Part shown: in pieces, positions 14,835 through 27,648 of the stretch | How the letters are laid out: the number at the start of each line of letters is the position of its first letter | Position numbering within the stretch: position 1 is the stretch's first letter | Assembly: GCF_022201045.2 (NCBI RefSeq) | Contig: NC_068563.1 | Coordinates: forward strand, 25,703,001-25,767,000 | Length of the DNA: 64,000 bases | Direction: 5' to 3' | DNA from: Citrus sinensis | Lineage: Eukaryota > Streptophyta > Magnoliopsida > Sapindales > Rutaceae | Notes under the pieces: model-generated | What the model was told of the DNA's origin: nothing | Database searches by the model: none | Seen by the model: the letters and a program-made list of their open reading frames with translations, nothing else | Made by a program: the position numbers and the translations under genes

Positions 14835-15662
14835 AGTTAGAATTTCTAACTACTTTAAATTTAGATGACATATGCAAGAGGAATCATTGATTGAACACAG
14901 CACACCTTCTTCATTCACTTTCTTTTCTGTATATATGCATTAGTGCATAGCTTGAGTAGCAAGATTATGTTGTTCTAGTTACAGCTGTCATTTAATCTAA
15001 TGGCTGTAAATCAATTGATCTAACGGCGACTGCTATTGTACTATACATATATCACATGATCATTGTCTTCTTCCGTTGCTTTTTTTTTTTTAATTATATG
15101 AGACCAATGCTCAAATTATAAATCATATTGTATAATATTACAATTGATATTTATAATCAGACAATTACTAAGATTAGTTTACATTCATTATTATATAGTA
15201 TTGCCTAAATTTTACCTTATTTAATATTCGAGGGGTGTCTACTCCACTCATATTTTAAAATGGAGAAAACTGTCTTCACTTAATTAAATACCATAATTAA
15301 GGAAGAAAATAAGCTCGACGCATTAAATATCATAATTAAGGAAGAAAATAAGCTCGACGCATTAAATATCATAATTAAGGAATGAAATAAGCTCGTCCAT
15401 GTGTCATGGAAGTTCGAACTACTGCCCTCACAGTTGTGAGGGCAAGGTTCTGGCCACTCGACCTTTCCTTCCTTTGCTTTTACTTTCTCCCTAACTAACT
15501 CTTGGATTGTCCTTGAGACAATGCTGATTCATGCTCCATGTCAGCTTGATAACTCCAGCTCACTGCCACTTTATCTCCAGCTCATTATGCTTGTCAGTGC
15601 TGCAAGCTTCTCTAAGACATTTTAACAAACACATTGCATCCTTATCAAGAACTCACTTCAAC
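14835..15662. mobile_element. About 828-bp insertion in intron 1 of TPS-B
   Basis: Intron 1 is about 100 bp in copies A and C but 931 bp here. Aligning with copy C puts the extra DNA between 14835 and 15662, bordered by ATTTGA on both sides (the right copy is 15663-15668), which looks like a target duplication. The minus strand near 15400-15470 reads GTCGAGTGGCCAGAACC and, further on, AGTTCGAACTTCC, which resemble the A and B boxes of a tRNA-derived SINE. The element class is uncertain. Confidence 0.5.
15283..15380. repeat. Short direct repeats in the intron-1 insert
   Basis: Roughly 37-39-bp units built on 'ATCATAATTAAGGAAGAAAATAAGC' and 'TCGACGCATTAAAT' are repeated almost exactly about two and a half times. 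Confidence 0.8.
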
Positions 15663-16574
15663 ATTTGATTTGATTTGCCATGTAGGGAGAATCGTATGCC
15701 AGACAATTGGAAAAGCTGAAGGAGCAAGTAAGGGCGATGCTACAGCGGGATGATAAAGTGGTGGATTTGGATCCTTTACATCAACTTGAGCTCATTGATA
15801 ATCTGCACAGACTTGGAGTTTCTTATCACTTTGAGGATGAAATAAAAAGAACTTTAGAAAGGATATGCAACAAGAATACCGAAAAAAGTTTATACAACGT
15901 AGCACTCAAATTTAGAATCCTAAGGCAATATGGTTATGATACGTCCGTAAAAGGTACGCACTCGTGCATTTTTTTGCAATGATATCTAGACAAAAAGAGA
16001 AAAAAATGATAGAAACACCGATAAACTAATTATATGAATGATTGAAACACATGCATGCACATGCACATGTACTTGTAGAAACTTTTTCATGTTTCATGGA
16101 TGAGAAGGGGAGCTTTAAGTCATCAAGCCACGGTGATGATTGCAAAGGAATGTTAGCTTTGTATGAAGCTGCATATCTCCTGGTAGAAGGAGAAAGCAGT
16201 ATCTTTCGTGACGCTATAAGTTTCACCACCGCATATCTCAAAGAATGGGCAGCCAAGCATGATAATAATAAACACCACAATGAATATCTTTGTACATTAG
16301 TGAATCATGCTTTGGAACTTCCACTACATTGGAGGACGCGAAGATTGGAGGCAAGGTGGTTCATCGATGTATACCAAAGTGGACCAAGCACGAACCCTAT
16401 CTTGCTCGATCTTGCTAAACTTGACTTTAATATTGTACAAGCAGTACACCAAGAGGATATCAAATATGCGTCAAGGTAAGAATTTAGATATATAATCTCA
16501 TTAGAGTTCTTCTCAGCCTCTTTATAGCATTTGTGGAAATGTGGAGATCCGCACTCAAGAATGATTAAGTCTAA

Positions 16575-16898
<324 letters not shown>

Positions 16899-18521
16899 TG
16901 ATCTAGTGAGGACTACTGCTCATCATATGATAAACACTTGGACATATGATATGATTTTGCGATTCTAATGAAGATTGTTAAAATTATGAAGTAGTTAGAT
17001 AAAATTATGTGATAGTATTGCCCAGCATACAGCGAACACATTATCCACTAGATCATTACTCATGAATTTATAAATTTATACATCTCTCTTATTTTAATTT
17101 AGCTATATTACATTGTTAGGGGGGACGCTACTACAATAGAGCAACTTCCAGACTATATGAAGTTGTGCTTTCATGCTCTCCATAATTCCATAAATGAAAT
17201 GGCTTTTGATGCTCTTCGGGATCAAGGAGTTGGCATGGTCATTTCTTATCTTAAGAAAGCGGTACTAGTGAATTAAACCTTTCATTTTGATTAAGGAAGA
17301 TTATTCTCCAATCACCTTAAGAATATCAAAAAGCTTAAATAACTATTATGATTACTAGTATTATCTCTACATCATTTCAAGTTCTAATTTTATGTAAACA
17401 AATCATTTTTCTCTAATCTCCGTTAGTCACTATTAAAATAATCTAAGATAAAAGATTATTTTGCTCTACCAATTTACCATGTGTTTTTCATTTTAGGGTA
17501 AATTAGTCTTTTATCTTAAATTATTAATGATAGCTAACGAAGTTAATAGAAAGTGTCTGGTTGATATAAAATTAAAATTTGAGGTAGTGCCAAGATATTA
17601 TTAGAAATTTATGGTGGCTAATTATATTTTTAATATTCTTGAGGTGCTTGGAAATTATTTCGCTGGAAATTTTTTCCCTTTAATTAATTTAATTTATGCT
17701 TTTGTATTTGATATTATTTTGTATTATATTAATTAATTCGATATATAAAAATAAAACTTTCAGTGGGCAGATATATGCAAAACATATTTAGTGGAGGCCA
17801 AGAGTTACAACAACGGCTACATACCGACACTCCAAGAATACATGGAAAATGCTTGGATTTCGATATCAGCACCTGTAATTCTAGTCCATGCATACACTTA
17901 TACTGCAAATCCAATAACAAAGGAGGGCTTGGAATTCGTGAAAGATTATCCCAACATAATTCGTTGGTCATCAATAATTCTACGACTTGCAGACGATTTG
18001 GGAACATCATTGGTACGATCAATTCATTTTTAATATTAAATTTGTTATGGAAGATGTCTCATATCCACTGACAACTCAATTATATTCTTATTATTAGTTG
18101 AGGAATTATTCTCAGCAATATAGGATATTCTCCATAACAAATTGTAGTACTCACAATCTGATTATTAGATAATTAGTTAATTGTTAATGTCGGTTATAAT
18201 AAGTTTGATTGAATTAATTATTAGGATGAGCTGAAGAGGGGAGATGTTCATAAATCAATTCAATGTTACATGCATGAAGCTGGAGTCTGAGAGAGAGAGG
18301 CTCGTGAACATATACATGATTTGATTGCTCAGACATGGATGAAGATGAACAGTGATCAATTTGGAAACCCACATTTCGTGTCCGACGTTTTTGTTGGGAT
18401 TGCAATGAATTTGGCGAGGATGTCTCAATGCATGTACCAATTTGGAGACGGTCACGGACACGGTGTTCAAGAAATTACTAAAGCTCGTGTTTTGTCTTTA
18501 ATTGTTGATCCCATTGCTTAA

Positions 18522-19830
18522 TTAATTATATATAACTAAGCCTTGAATAAAAGAAAAACAGGATGATGCTCCAGCTAATGATAATTCAATAAAATGATAT
18601 GTATGGTTATATAGTGAGATCCTTTTGTTTGCAAATTTTTTATTTTTAAAAATAAATGTTGTTTCAATTTCCTATCTCATTGTCATCTTTGTAGTATTTT
18701 GTAGAAAATTGTTTCAGCATTTTTCATTTAGATATTTGGATTAAAAAAGTGACAAATCACTAATAAAATGAACTATAACAGCGTCAATTAGCGTACACGA
18801 TAACACTACAAGGCATTATTTATCAGCATTTTATCAACCTTTAGTCCCTTTAGCAATTTTCATTAAATTAAATATCTCAGGGCACAGTGTCTGCATACCG
18901 AATTTTTGTCATTTGATAGAAATATCTAAATATAATTTTTTTAGGACCAATAAGCTCTTAAATCTTAAATCCTCTAATTCTTTTTCTTCAAAATTCTTCC
19001 TAAATCGTTTCTTCCAGCATTCAAATTTTTGAGATGTTAGAGGCAAAAGCTTAGCTCAATCTGCTGGACGATATATATATAACTCGATAACGATCAATCA
19101 TCATTATTTATTCCTTGGGTGAATTTTCTCCGAATCTTTCTTTATCGATTGGGTGGTCATCATTCTAAATACTAAACGTGCTAATTTTCTTTCAACTCAT
19201 GTTCCCTAATTAAGAAGTAAAAACTTAGACCAAGATCAAATTAGTAGATTAATTTATCCTCGTAAACATGACAAAGGTTTGATTATTAATTTTGCTGGTA
19301 GCTCTAAATCTAGCTAGCCGTCTCCCAAGCTTAATTGCAATCAAAGAAGTCAGAGTTGGAATGCCCCAGTTATTTAAATAACAAAAGATGTTGGTATGTT
19401 GCACCAGGTTATATAGATAATGCACCATTATAACTCGATCATACGAATTTTTTGAGAAAGGAAAAGGCATGAGCTTACTTCAGTCTGCTTGACGGTAACA
19501 TGATCAATCATCATTCTTAAATCTCCAAATCTTTATTCCTTAGTCGAATTTTCTCCGAATCTTTCTTCCTGATTGGTGGTTATTTTTCTAAATACCACAC
19601 GTGCCTTCAATTTATTTCAACTCATGTTCTCTTAAGTAAAAGTTAAGACTAAGACCAAATTAGTAGTTTAATTTATCTGCATACACGTGGTTCATTTGGC
19701 TGGTAGCTAGAAATCTATTTAGCTACCTCTCACAAGTCAGAGTTGGAATGCCCAGTTATTTAAATAACAAAGGATGTTGACATGTTGCGCCAGTGAATAT
19801 ATATAGAAGCCCTCATACTTTTTTAATACA
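18522..19830 (+). repeat. 3' flank of TPS-B with an internal duplication
   Basis: Non-coding. It is homologous to the flank of TPS-C (45926-46815). A segment of about 350 bp near 19030-19395 is repeated at about 19450-19800. Both contain 'GATCAATCATCATT', 'TTTTCTCCGAATCTTTCTT' and 'CAGAGTTGGAATGCCC..AGTTATTTAAATAACAAA', so this copy has one flank module more than the others. Confidence 0.6.
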
Positions 19831-20139
19831 GACATTCTCTTAAATTATACTGTAAACCCCATGGTTTAAAGCGTGTCCACATGAAAAAAATGAGGGCGTT
19901 CGCACTAGAAAAAAAAAATTATCCTTAGATGTGGATGCCCGCATTTTTTAAATATGGATTTGCCGTATGCACCAAAATCAGTATTTTAGAAGATGCGAGC
20001 GTCCCCACTAGAAAATAATTTGTTATGTGCTGATGCTAGATATTTTAAAATGCAGATTTGTTGTATACTACATATATTACATGTATGCAGTGATTCTGTA
20101 TTTTAAAAGATATATACGCTACATTAAAGAAGGAATTAT

Positions 20140-20174
<35 letters not shown>

Positions 20175-20271
20175 AGAGAAATTTTTAGGTGTGGGTGTCC
20201 TCATTTTTTTAAATGCGGACTTGTTATTAAACCATATGATTTAATAGTATGTCTGCACTAATTTTTATTAA
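19831..20271. other. Short-repeat-rich spacer
   Basis: No gene. Related phrases recur ('TGCGGACTTGTTATTAAACC', 'ATGTGGATGCCCGCATTTTTTAAA'), reminiscent of decayed MITE sequence. Similar phrases occur near 46880-47230. A GT/GA microsatellite lies inside. Confidence 0.35.
20141..20179. repeat. (GT)n(GA)n microsatellite
   Basis: GT dinucleotides from 20141 to 20152 run into GA dinucleotides up to 20179. Confidence 0.95.
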
Positions 20272-21245
20272 GACTACAAGAAAATAAGGATAAGACAACA
20301 ACACTTTTACGTCAATTAAACGTTGTTAAACACAAAAACCATAAGGTTCAACAACAGCAAGTTGTTAAATATCTACATTTTATTACATTTTGCAACGTGC
20401 AAGATTGCACGTTGTTGAAACATATATAACCACAACGTTCAACAAATGCAAGTTGTTAAATATCTACATTTTATTACATTTTGCAACATGCAAGATTGCA
20501 CGTTGTTGAAACATATATAACAACAATTTTCTACTTGTTGTCAATTTTTAGAATGTTTTCGCAACATGCGTGCATAGACCGTTGTTAAATGAAGTAATTT
20601 TTGACGACATACAAACATGCATGTTGCTGAAAAGGTTTTAACAACGTTCTTTAAGTGTCGTTAATTGTAGAAAATTTTTTGCAGTTCAATAAAAAATAGT
20701 TAATTATTATTATCCTACAATTTCTTATTATTTCTCATGTTATGAAGGCACTACGACACCGTTTTCTCTTAACATGAAAATGAGGAAACCGCCTACAAAA
20801 TTTTCATCTTCCTGCTCTCATCCAAAAATTTCCCTCTCATCTCTTAAATCCCTGACTATAATCTCTCATTCACCCTAACTCGTTTCATCTCCCAAATCCC
20901 TTAAGCCGAAAGATTGTATCTTAAAGCATTTCAAAGTTATGGCTTGAATCTCGAAGAACCATTCGAAGTGGAGTTTGATTAATTTTTAACTCCTCTGTCA
21001 AAGACAAGCAAACCCAAGTATTAGAGAATCGACAAATTCATGGCTATATCACATTCTATGGTAGGCTTTTAATTATATTTTATTTTGTTGAACAATTTTT
21101 CTTTCTTAATTTGTTTAAATCTTTTCTGGGTTTACTTATGTTTGGTGAAATTGGATGTAGGTTTTTACTTTTTTTCTTCTTCTGAGGAATTGTCACCAGC
21201 TTTAGTTTTGCTAAGTAGGTGGTGGTAATCAAACTACCGATTTTC
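20272..21245. mobile_element. Probable CACTA-like fragment
   Basis: The left edge reads (G)ACTACAAGAAAATAAGG, one base away from the CACTACAAGAAAA end of the CACTA element at 48670. Subterminal repeats follow, with 'GTTGTTAAATATCTACATTT' and 'GCACGTTGTTGAAACATATA' each occurring twice. Beyond 20745 the sequence resembles a captured plant leader, with CT-rich sequence and 'ATCTCCCAAATCCCTTAAGCC'. The right end is not visible. The fragment abuts about 20 bp of TPS-D intron 6 directly before the Gypsy LTR, so this insertion or deletion removed TPS-D exons 1-6. Confidence 0.45.
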
Positions 21246-21262
21246 GAGAACACAATTATATT

Positions 21263-21966
21263 TGTTGATGCCAAAATCTGCTCGTCCTTGGACCGACCAG
21301 ATTCGCTCACCAACGTTTAAGTTCTCGACTGTTGCTTGAACCGCTAAGGCTGCAATTGCCCTTCTCTCTCTCTCACTAGACCTGCGTACACCAAAAACGG
21401 ATCAGAGACGCCGGTGATTTTGCCGGCGTAAACCCTCCGATGCCTAAGTTAGCACAAGGTGTTTACGGGAAAACGATTAAATTTGGATTTACGAATGGTT
21501 CGAGATTTGCTCAAAGTTTATAGGAAAATGGCCTGGTTGCAATTTGGCAGCGTTTTCCCTCTCTCAGTTTTTTTGTCCCCTTCTTCATCGATTTCTTCCC
21601 ATTTTATAGCCGCTGCCCCCACCTTTTCGTTTGCCCTTCATCCCACCTTTTTCGGGTAGTGGCAACCCCTCATGGGGCTCTAACTGTTACATTGTGGGCA
21701 AACGTGGATCTCGCGTGTCCTTCGACGGCTCTGGAAAAGCGTAACTACTGCGATTTTGTGGGATCGTGTTCCCGCTTTTCCGGGGATGAATGTCGGCTCG
21801 GTATATACCTCTGGTCGGTATGTTTCCTTGGTTGTATCCATCTCTGGTCGGCTCATTCTCGCCCCCGTGTTCTGCTCATATCATTTTGGCTGAAGCGATC
21901 CGTGCCGGGGCGAGAATAGTATCATGGTCGACCTGGTGCCGACCTGGTGCTCTTATGCACTCAACA
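21263..21966 (-). repeat. 3' LTR of the Gypsy element
   Basis: It begins TGTTGATGCC and ends GCACTCAACA, matching 29469-30172 in length exactly. A CT-rich leader-like tract and a TATA-like GGTATATACC are visible inside. Confidence 0.95.
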
Positions 21967-21982
21967 CCAGTCCCCCAGTTTC
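21967..21982 (-). other. Polypurine tract
   Basis: On the minus strand AACTGGGGGACTGG lies immediately before the 3' LTR, the expected place and composition for the plus-strand primer of Tat-type Gypsy elements. Confidence 0.7.
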
Positions 21983-22578
21983 TGGTCTAGTGAATGAAAT
22001 GAATGAAGAGCAGAAACTGATGGTCAAATCTCGCCAACCCGGGGAACTTCTCATCTGGTCTTTTGTTTGCTGGGGCGGACCTGAGGTACCATCCTTGTTC
22101 TGGGGGGATTCCGACCTGAGCATGGGCCTAAATAAGCATGCCCATTGCATATCTGGGCTTGCATCTATCCTGGCCTCTCGTAACGGTTGGTGACGTGGCG
22201 CTTCCCGACTCTCCGAATTTGAAATTTCAAACGACGGGCTATTCGTCCTCGATATATGGGGGGTGAGCTGGCATATCCCATCACTTAAATGCTTCTATTT
22301 CCGCCTTTTCGTTTCAAATCCCTAGACTGGAGTCATCATCATCTTGTTACTCGTTTCTCCGCCGCTAACCAAATTTTTCTCTGAACTTTGCTCACACTTC
22401 CAGCGCCCGGAGTATCCATTTGCTGGGTGTCTTCTCTGTCACGGCAGCGCTATCAGTGTCAGTCTATTCCAGGTATAGCCTTTAACCCCTTCTTTGGCTG
22501 TTGTTGATTGGGTTCTGTGTTGCCCCTCTTTGTATTCGTGTACTTGGGTTTTCTTTGTTTTCTTTTTGGGATTCCGGT

Positions 22579-24618
22579 ATGTCTAATCGGAAGAGGAAAT
22601 TAATTGTTGATGAGGGTGATGAAGAGTCTGGGGACTCAGGCTTCAATGTGCCAATACCCACTGATTACTTAGGCCCCTCCAGTAGTGTAGGTCCTTCCCA
22701 TGGCAGGGATGCCTTTGAATACCCACGCCCTTTAGTTATCTCTCCTTCCCCTGAACTAGAGCTTGTTGGGAATAGAGGTGGACCTGCGTCGGGCTCTGGT
22801 GAGAACCACAGTTCTGGTGGGGTTGGGATCCCTGAAGGAGTAGGTGATGGTGAGGGGAGCAGTTCTGGACCGAGCCGAGCTGCTCAGAAAAGGAACCTAG
22901 GCCATATGGTGGAGGCTGATTCCTACCCTATTGATTTCATGGCTTGTGCCACCACCCCTACTGATCTATTTAAACTTAGGAACCTCTACAACATCCCCGA
23001 CGAGGTTCGTCTTGTAGTTCCTGGGAAAGGTGACGTCCCTAGTCGGCCTCCGAAAGGGTATGTGACGATGCACTTGGAGAGTTTCAGACTAGGAGCTCGG
23101 CTGCCCCTTCAACCTTACTTTGCCAAGATACTGGGCGGTATGCACCTGGCCCCAGGTCAGTTACACCCAAATGGGTGGAGGGTTCTCTCGGCAATGTTTG
23201 TGTTGTGGGAGAGGTGCGGGTCGGAGGAGCCTTCTCTTATTGAAGTGAAACATCTGTACCAGCTGCGGAGTAGCCCGAGGGAGGCAGGCTGGTACTATTT
23301 CATGTCCAGTTCCGCAAAGAGGAAACCGATCACTGGGTTTCCATCTTCATGTAAAAATTAGAAGAACAAATTCTTCTTTGCTGGAGGGAACTGGTGTCCA
23401 GCGGTTCGGTCGCTTAGTGGGGACATTTATCTTCCTACCCATTTTGTCACCCCAGGTCGTTCATTTTTGCCTATATTCTGAATTAGATTGCTACGTATTG
23501 GGTTCTTTAACCTTCTGTGTTATTTCAGAGTCGTGGGGTCTGATCGGGGGGCTTGAAGATTGGCCTTTGCTTCAGGTGGAAACGGCTCTGTTGAACGCGT
23601 CTACCTGCCAAGACCTCCTGTCACCAACAAGCCTGGTCGGCTCGGGTTTAGTGGACATAGCTGCCGGGATGGATAACAAGATCCTCAGCGTGATGAGCAG
23701 GAAGCGTGGTCGGGCTGCAAGTAGCTCCAGCAACCCTCCTCCTCCTCCGAAGAAACCTAGTGTCGGTCCTTCCAAGGCACCTGTTCCTGCTCTGCCTCCT
23801 CCTCCACCTCGTAAGAGTGTTGGGGAGAAAACCTCCGACAAGAGTCCTGAGGTCAGCTTGCAGTCTGGGGACCGATCTTCTCCTCTTCCATCTCGAGATC
23901 AAGGTGACTACCTGAGCCCCTACCAGAAGGATTATAAGAAGTCTGTTGGGCCCAAGATGGTGAAGGACATCGAGAGCATGAGCCTTTCTGAGTTGGCTGC
24001 CTCTGTTCAGAGAGTTTCCTTCAGGCTGGCCACAATGGTCTCGTGCTACAAGACCGGGTCAAGGAGAAACTGGCTGAGCTGAACAAACAGCTTATGGAGC
24101 TTGAGGAGAAAGCTGCTGTTGCTGAGTCCACTTCCTCCAAGCTTGAGGGGGAGTTGGGTGACCTGAGATCTGATCTTCAGACTACTCAAATTGAAAGGGA
24201 TACTCTGAGGGCTGCCCTTGAGGGGGAAATCAAATCCTTGGGTGAGCAGCTGGCTGAGGAGAAAGGCAAATCCACTGATGTGGACGATCGGCTGGATGCC
24301 GAGTATGACTCTGGGGTTGCCTTCTCCTATAAGTGCATCATGTCTGTGCTTAAGGAAGAATATCCCAAGCTGGACATGAGCAAGCTGGAGGCTGGAGTGG
24401 AGAGGTACATGGCTGGGGTCGGCCAGGGAGGTAAGGAGCAGGGTGAGCAGAACCAGGTGGAGGCTCCTTTAGATGAGGTGCAGGAGGGGGGAGCTGGGGG
24501 ACGTGCTTTTGAAATGGGACAAGGATCCATGCCGCCCCCTCCCAGTATTGCTGATCCTCCACCTCCTGGGACAACTGATCCTTCACCTGCTGAAGCCGTT
24601 GACCCTCCTAATCCTTAG
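22579..24618 (+). pseudogene. Opposite-strand ORF of the Gypsy element (plant 'putative gypsy-type transposon' domain plus coiled coil)
   Basis: Read on the + strand, against gag-pol. The start was chosen at 22579 (MSNRKRKLIVDEG). A Ser/Gly-rich N-terminus is followed at about residues 140-260 by a conserved segment containing PPKGYVTMHLESFRLG and LHPNGWRVLSAMFVLWE. This matches my memory of the plant-specific 'Transposase_28 / putative gypsy type transposon' family (PF04195). An intron-like gap (about 23455-23528) precedes a Pro/Lys-rich region and a C-terminal coiled coil (LNKQLMELEEKAAVAE). The copy is broken by TAG at 23359-23361, where TGG is expected before KNKFFFAGG, and by a frameshift near 24030-24045. 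The function in the family is unknown; it is not an integrase. The region 21983-22578 between PPT and ORF shows no gene and may be its promoter. Confidence 0.7.
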
Positions 24619-24760
24619 GTCTATTTTTGTATAGACTTTAGATTTTCATTAGTTTTGTAACCAACTGAACATTAATAAATTTTTAGATGCTCTTTATTGG
24701 CTCCCTTGTCTAATGTCTACTTATAGGTTGTTTCTGCAAAATGATTGCACAACTTATCTG

Positions 24761-25317
24761 ATCTTACCTGCTGGTTCCTTAGTGGACCGAGTAGGTGTAG
24801 GTATTTACTTGCCTTAGTAAACTTCTCGTAGAATTAGCTGCTGGTCTTTCATTGACCGAGCAGAAACAGGCGCTCGCCTTAGGAGAGTGTTCGTAGATTT
24901 AGCTGCTGGTCATTCGTTGACCGAGCAGAAATAGGCACTCTGTTGCCTTAGTAACATTTGATAAATTAGCTGCTGTCCTTCGTTTGACCGAGCAGAGGCA
25001 GGCACTTTCTTGCCTTAGTAGATTAGCTGCTGGTCGTTTGTTTGACCAAGCAGAGGCAGGCACTTTCTTGCCTTAGTAGATTAGCTGCTGGTCTTTCGTT
25101 TGACCGAGCAGAGGTAGGCACTTTCTTGCCTTAATAGATTAGCTGCTGGTCGTTTGTTTGACCGAGCAGAGGCAGGCACTTTCTTGCCTTAGTAGATTAG
25201 CTGCTGGTCTTTCGTTTGACCGAGCAGAGGCAGGCACTTTCTTGCCTTAATAGATTAGCTGCTGGTCTTTCGTTTGACCGAGCAGAGGCAGGCACTGACT
25301 TGCCTTAATGGATTTTT
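24761..25317. repeat. 58-bp minisatellite in the Gypsy 3' region
   Basis: About eight to nine units contain AGCTGCTGGTC, TTTGACCGAGCAGAGGCAGG and CACTTTCTTGCCTTA. Unit starts at 25025, 25083, 25141, 25199 and 25257 are exactly 58 bp apart. The leftmost units are more diverged and longer (65-67 bp). Tandem repeats in this position are known from Tat-lineage elements and can seed genomic satellites. Confidence 0.92.
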
Positions 25318-25542
25318 GATGGGCTTATTAGCCGGGACTTTTCATGCTGAATTCCTCTTTATTGAAATTTGAATGTGTTACAAAGGTACAAAACATATGC
25401 ATGTGCACCAAGCCATCATGCATTTGATCAATATAACTTATCAAATTGAAGATTTGGTAGAGTATTTGCTTACTGGAAATACTTCTTCAAATGCTCGGCG
25501 TTCCATGACCTCTTCACGTCTCGTCTATCTCGGTATGCTAAC

Positions 25543-27600
25543 TTATAAGCTCCCGGACCATTTTACTAGTCGACCAGACGCATCTGGTTTTTGAAGCACC
25601 TGCCGAAGGGGCTGGTCAGTCATCACAACGATCTGGTGGGCTTGGAAATATGGTCGGAGTTTGCGCGCTGCCGTTATCAGGGCGAGCGCCCACTTCTCCA
25701 TTAGTGGATATCTGGTTTCTGCGTCTACCAGGGCCTTGCTTGTGTAGTATACTGGGTGTTGCTTTCCTTCTTCTTCCCTGACTAAGACCGAGCTGGTAGC
25801 CCACTTAGAGATTGCCAAGTACAAAAGCAGCTGGTCACCCTCTCTGGGAGTTGATAGTAACGGGGCGCAGGCCAGGTATTCCTTCAACTGTCCAAATGCC
25901 TCCTCGCATTCTGGTGTCCATTCCATCTTCTTCCCCTTCTTTATGACTTGGAAGAAAGGGTGGCACTTATCAGTGGCTCGCGAAATGAATCGGTTTAATG
26001 CTGTCAATTTCCCCGTAAGGCTCTGCACCTCCTTAACTGTTCTTGGGGACCGCATTTCTATCACCGCCCGTATCTTTTCCGGGTTAGCCTCAATCCCTCG
26101 ATGGCTCACCAGGTACCCCAAAAATTTGCCCGAGCTGACCCCAAATGCACATTTCTCCGGGTTCAGCTTCATTTCGTACTTCCTCAGCAAATCAAAGGTC
26201 TCTTCCAAGTGCTTCACATGATCTCTCGGTTCTCTTGACTTGGTGATCATATCGTCCACATATACTTCCATATTGTGGCCGATCAATGGTTTAAAGACCT
26301 TGTTCACTAACCTTTGATAGGTAGCTCCAGCATTTTTCAGACCAAAGGGCATCACTCTGTAACAAAACAAACTCATGTTAGTTATAAAGGTCGTGCTTTC
26401 CTCATCCTGCTCGTTCATGGGTATCTGGTTGTATCCGGAGAAGGCATCCATGAAACTGAGCAGACTGTGACCCGCGGTTGAGTCCACCAACTGGTCTATT
26501 TTTGGTAGCGGAAAGCTGTCCTTCGGGCATGCCTTATTGAGGTCCGTGAAGTCTACACACATTCTCCACTTCCCATTGGCCTTTTTTACCAGCACTACAT
26601 TGGAAATCCACTCCGGGTACTTGGCTTCCCTTATAAACCCTGCTTTTAGCAGTTTTTCTACCTCGGCATTTATGGCTTCGTACCTCTCATGGTTGAAGCA
26701 CCTCCTCTTCTGTCTCACCGGCCTTGCCCCTTTCTTGATTGCCGGCTTGTGGCATGCTACCTCGCGATCAATACCTGGCATATCCTCATGAGACCAGGCA
26801 AATATGTCTGCATGGGACTGTAGACATTTCACCAGCTCGCCTTTTATTGGTTCGCTCAATTCTGTTCCGACCTTAACCACTCTGCTAGGGTCACTCCTGC
26901 TTACAACAACTTCTTCCAGCTTCTCAACAGGTTCCTGGCGACCGTTTTTTGAATCCCCTCGGTTATCTAGAGACGTAACCTGCAGTGTTTCCTTGGCCGC
27001 TGTAGCATAGCAGCTCCTGGCCATTCTCTGGTCGCCTTTCACGACACCCACAACTCCATTTATTCTGTACTTCAGCGCCAGGTAATGCGTGGACATTACA
27101 CATTGGCTTATCCTCATGAACGGTCTACCCAATATCATCTGGTAAGGACTCCTCTCCTCTACCACTACAAAGTCCAGCATCATCGTTCTTTCAAATGGCT
27201 TTGTCCCCACAGTAATCGGGAGTTCAATGACCCCCATGGGAGTTAACCGTCCCCCTCCAAATCCCTTCAAGGATGTATTCGTTCGCTCCAGCTTTAAGTC
27301 TGAAATCCCCATATCATCTAGGGCGGACTTAAACAGAATGTCTACTGAGCTGCCCGTGTCTACCAGTATTCGCCGCAATTCTGTGCTGGCCACCAATGCT
27401 CTAATCACCAATGCATCCTCGTGAGGGTACAAAATGCCCTCTTCGTCGTCCTCTGTCCACATAATAGGAACTTGCCGCACTTTTGCCCTCTTGGCTGCTG
27501 GCAAATTGAGAAGCACTTCCTTGCCAGTCATGGCATATCTCCCATAGTTTTTGCGTGCTCTGTTTGAATCCCCGGCCAATGTTGGCCCTCCTGCTATCAC
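25543..27600 (-). pseudogene. Gypsy pol, truncated (protease, reverse transcriptase, partial RNase H)
   Basis: An open frame of 685 codons. The aspartic protease has DTGSSVDIL at about residues 81-89. The reverse transcriptase spans roughly residues 300-480, with NGKWRMCVDFTDLNKACP, FMDAFSGYNQI and the catalytic YVDD at 448-451. It is followed by an RNase H-like domain (REEEGKQHPVYYTSKAL, MTDQPLRQVL). The frame ends abruptly after GRLVKW, where family members continue through RNase H into integrase. The missing part is replaced by unrelated sequence (25318-25542) and the minisatellite, so I infer an internal deletion. Pol shares the reading frame of gag and is separated from it by a TAG at 27649-27651. 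Confidence 0.93.
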
Positions 27601-27648
27601 TCGGATAGTCAGCTGTTCTCGTTCTAAACCCCTTTCAACTCCTACATC

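Noticed and set aside
22579..24618. Host gene with coiled coil between two repeats
   Set aside because: It lies wholly between the LTRs of one Gypsy element with matched target duplication and carries a gypsy-associated plant domain, so it belongs to the element.
24761..25317. Regular repeats with unique-looking gaps, CRISPR-like at first sight
   Set aside because: Units are contiguous 58-bp tandem repeats inside a plant Gypsy element, not repeat-spacer DNA.
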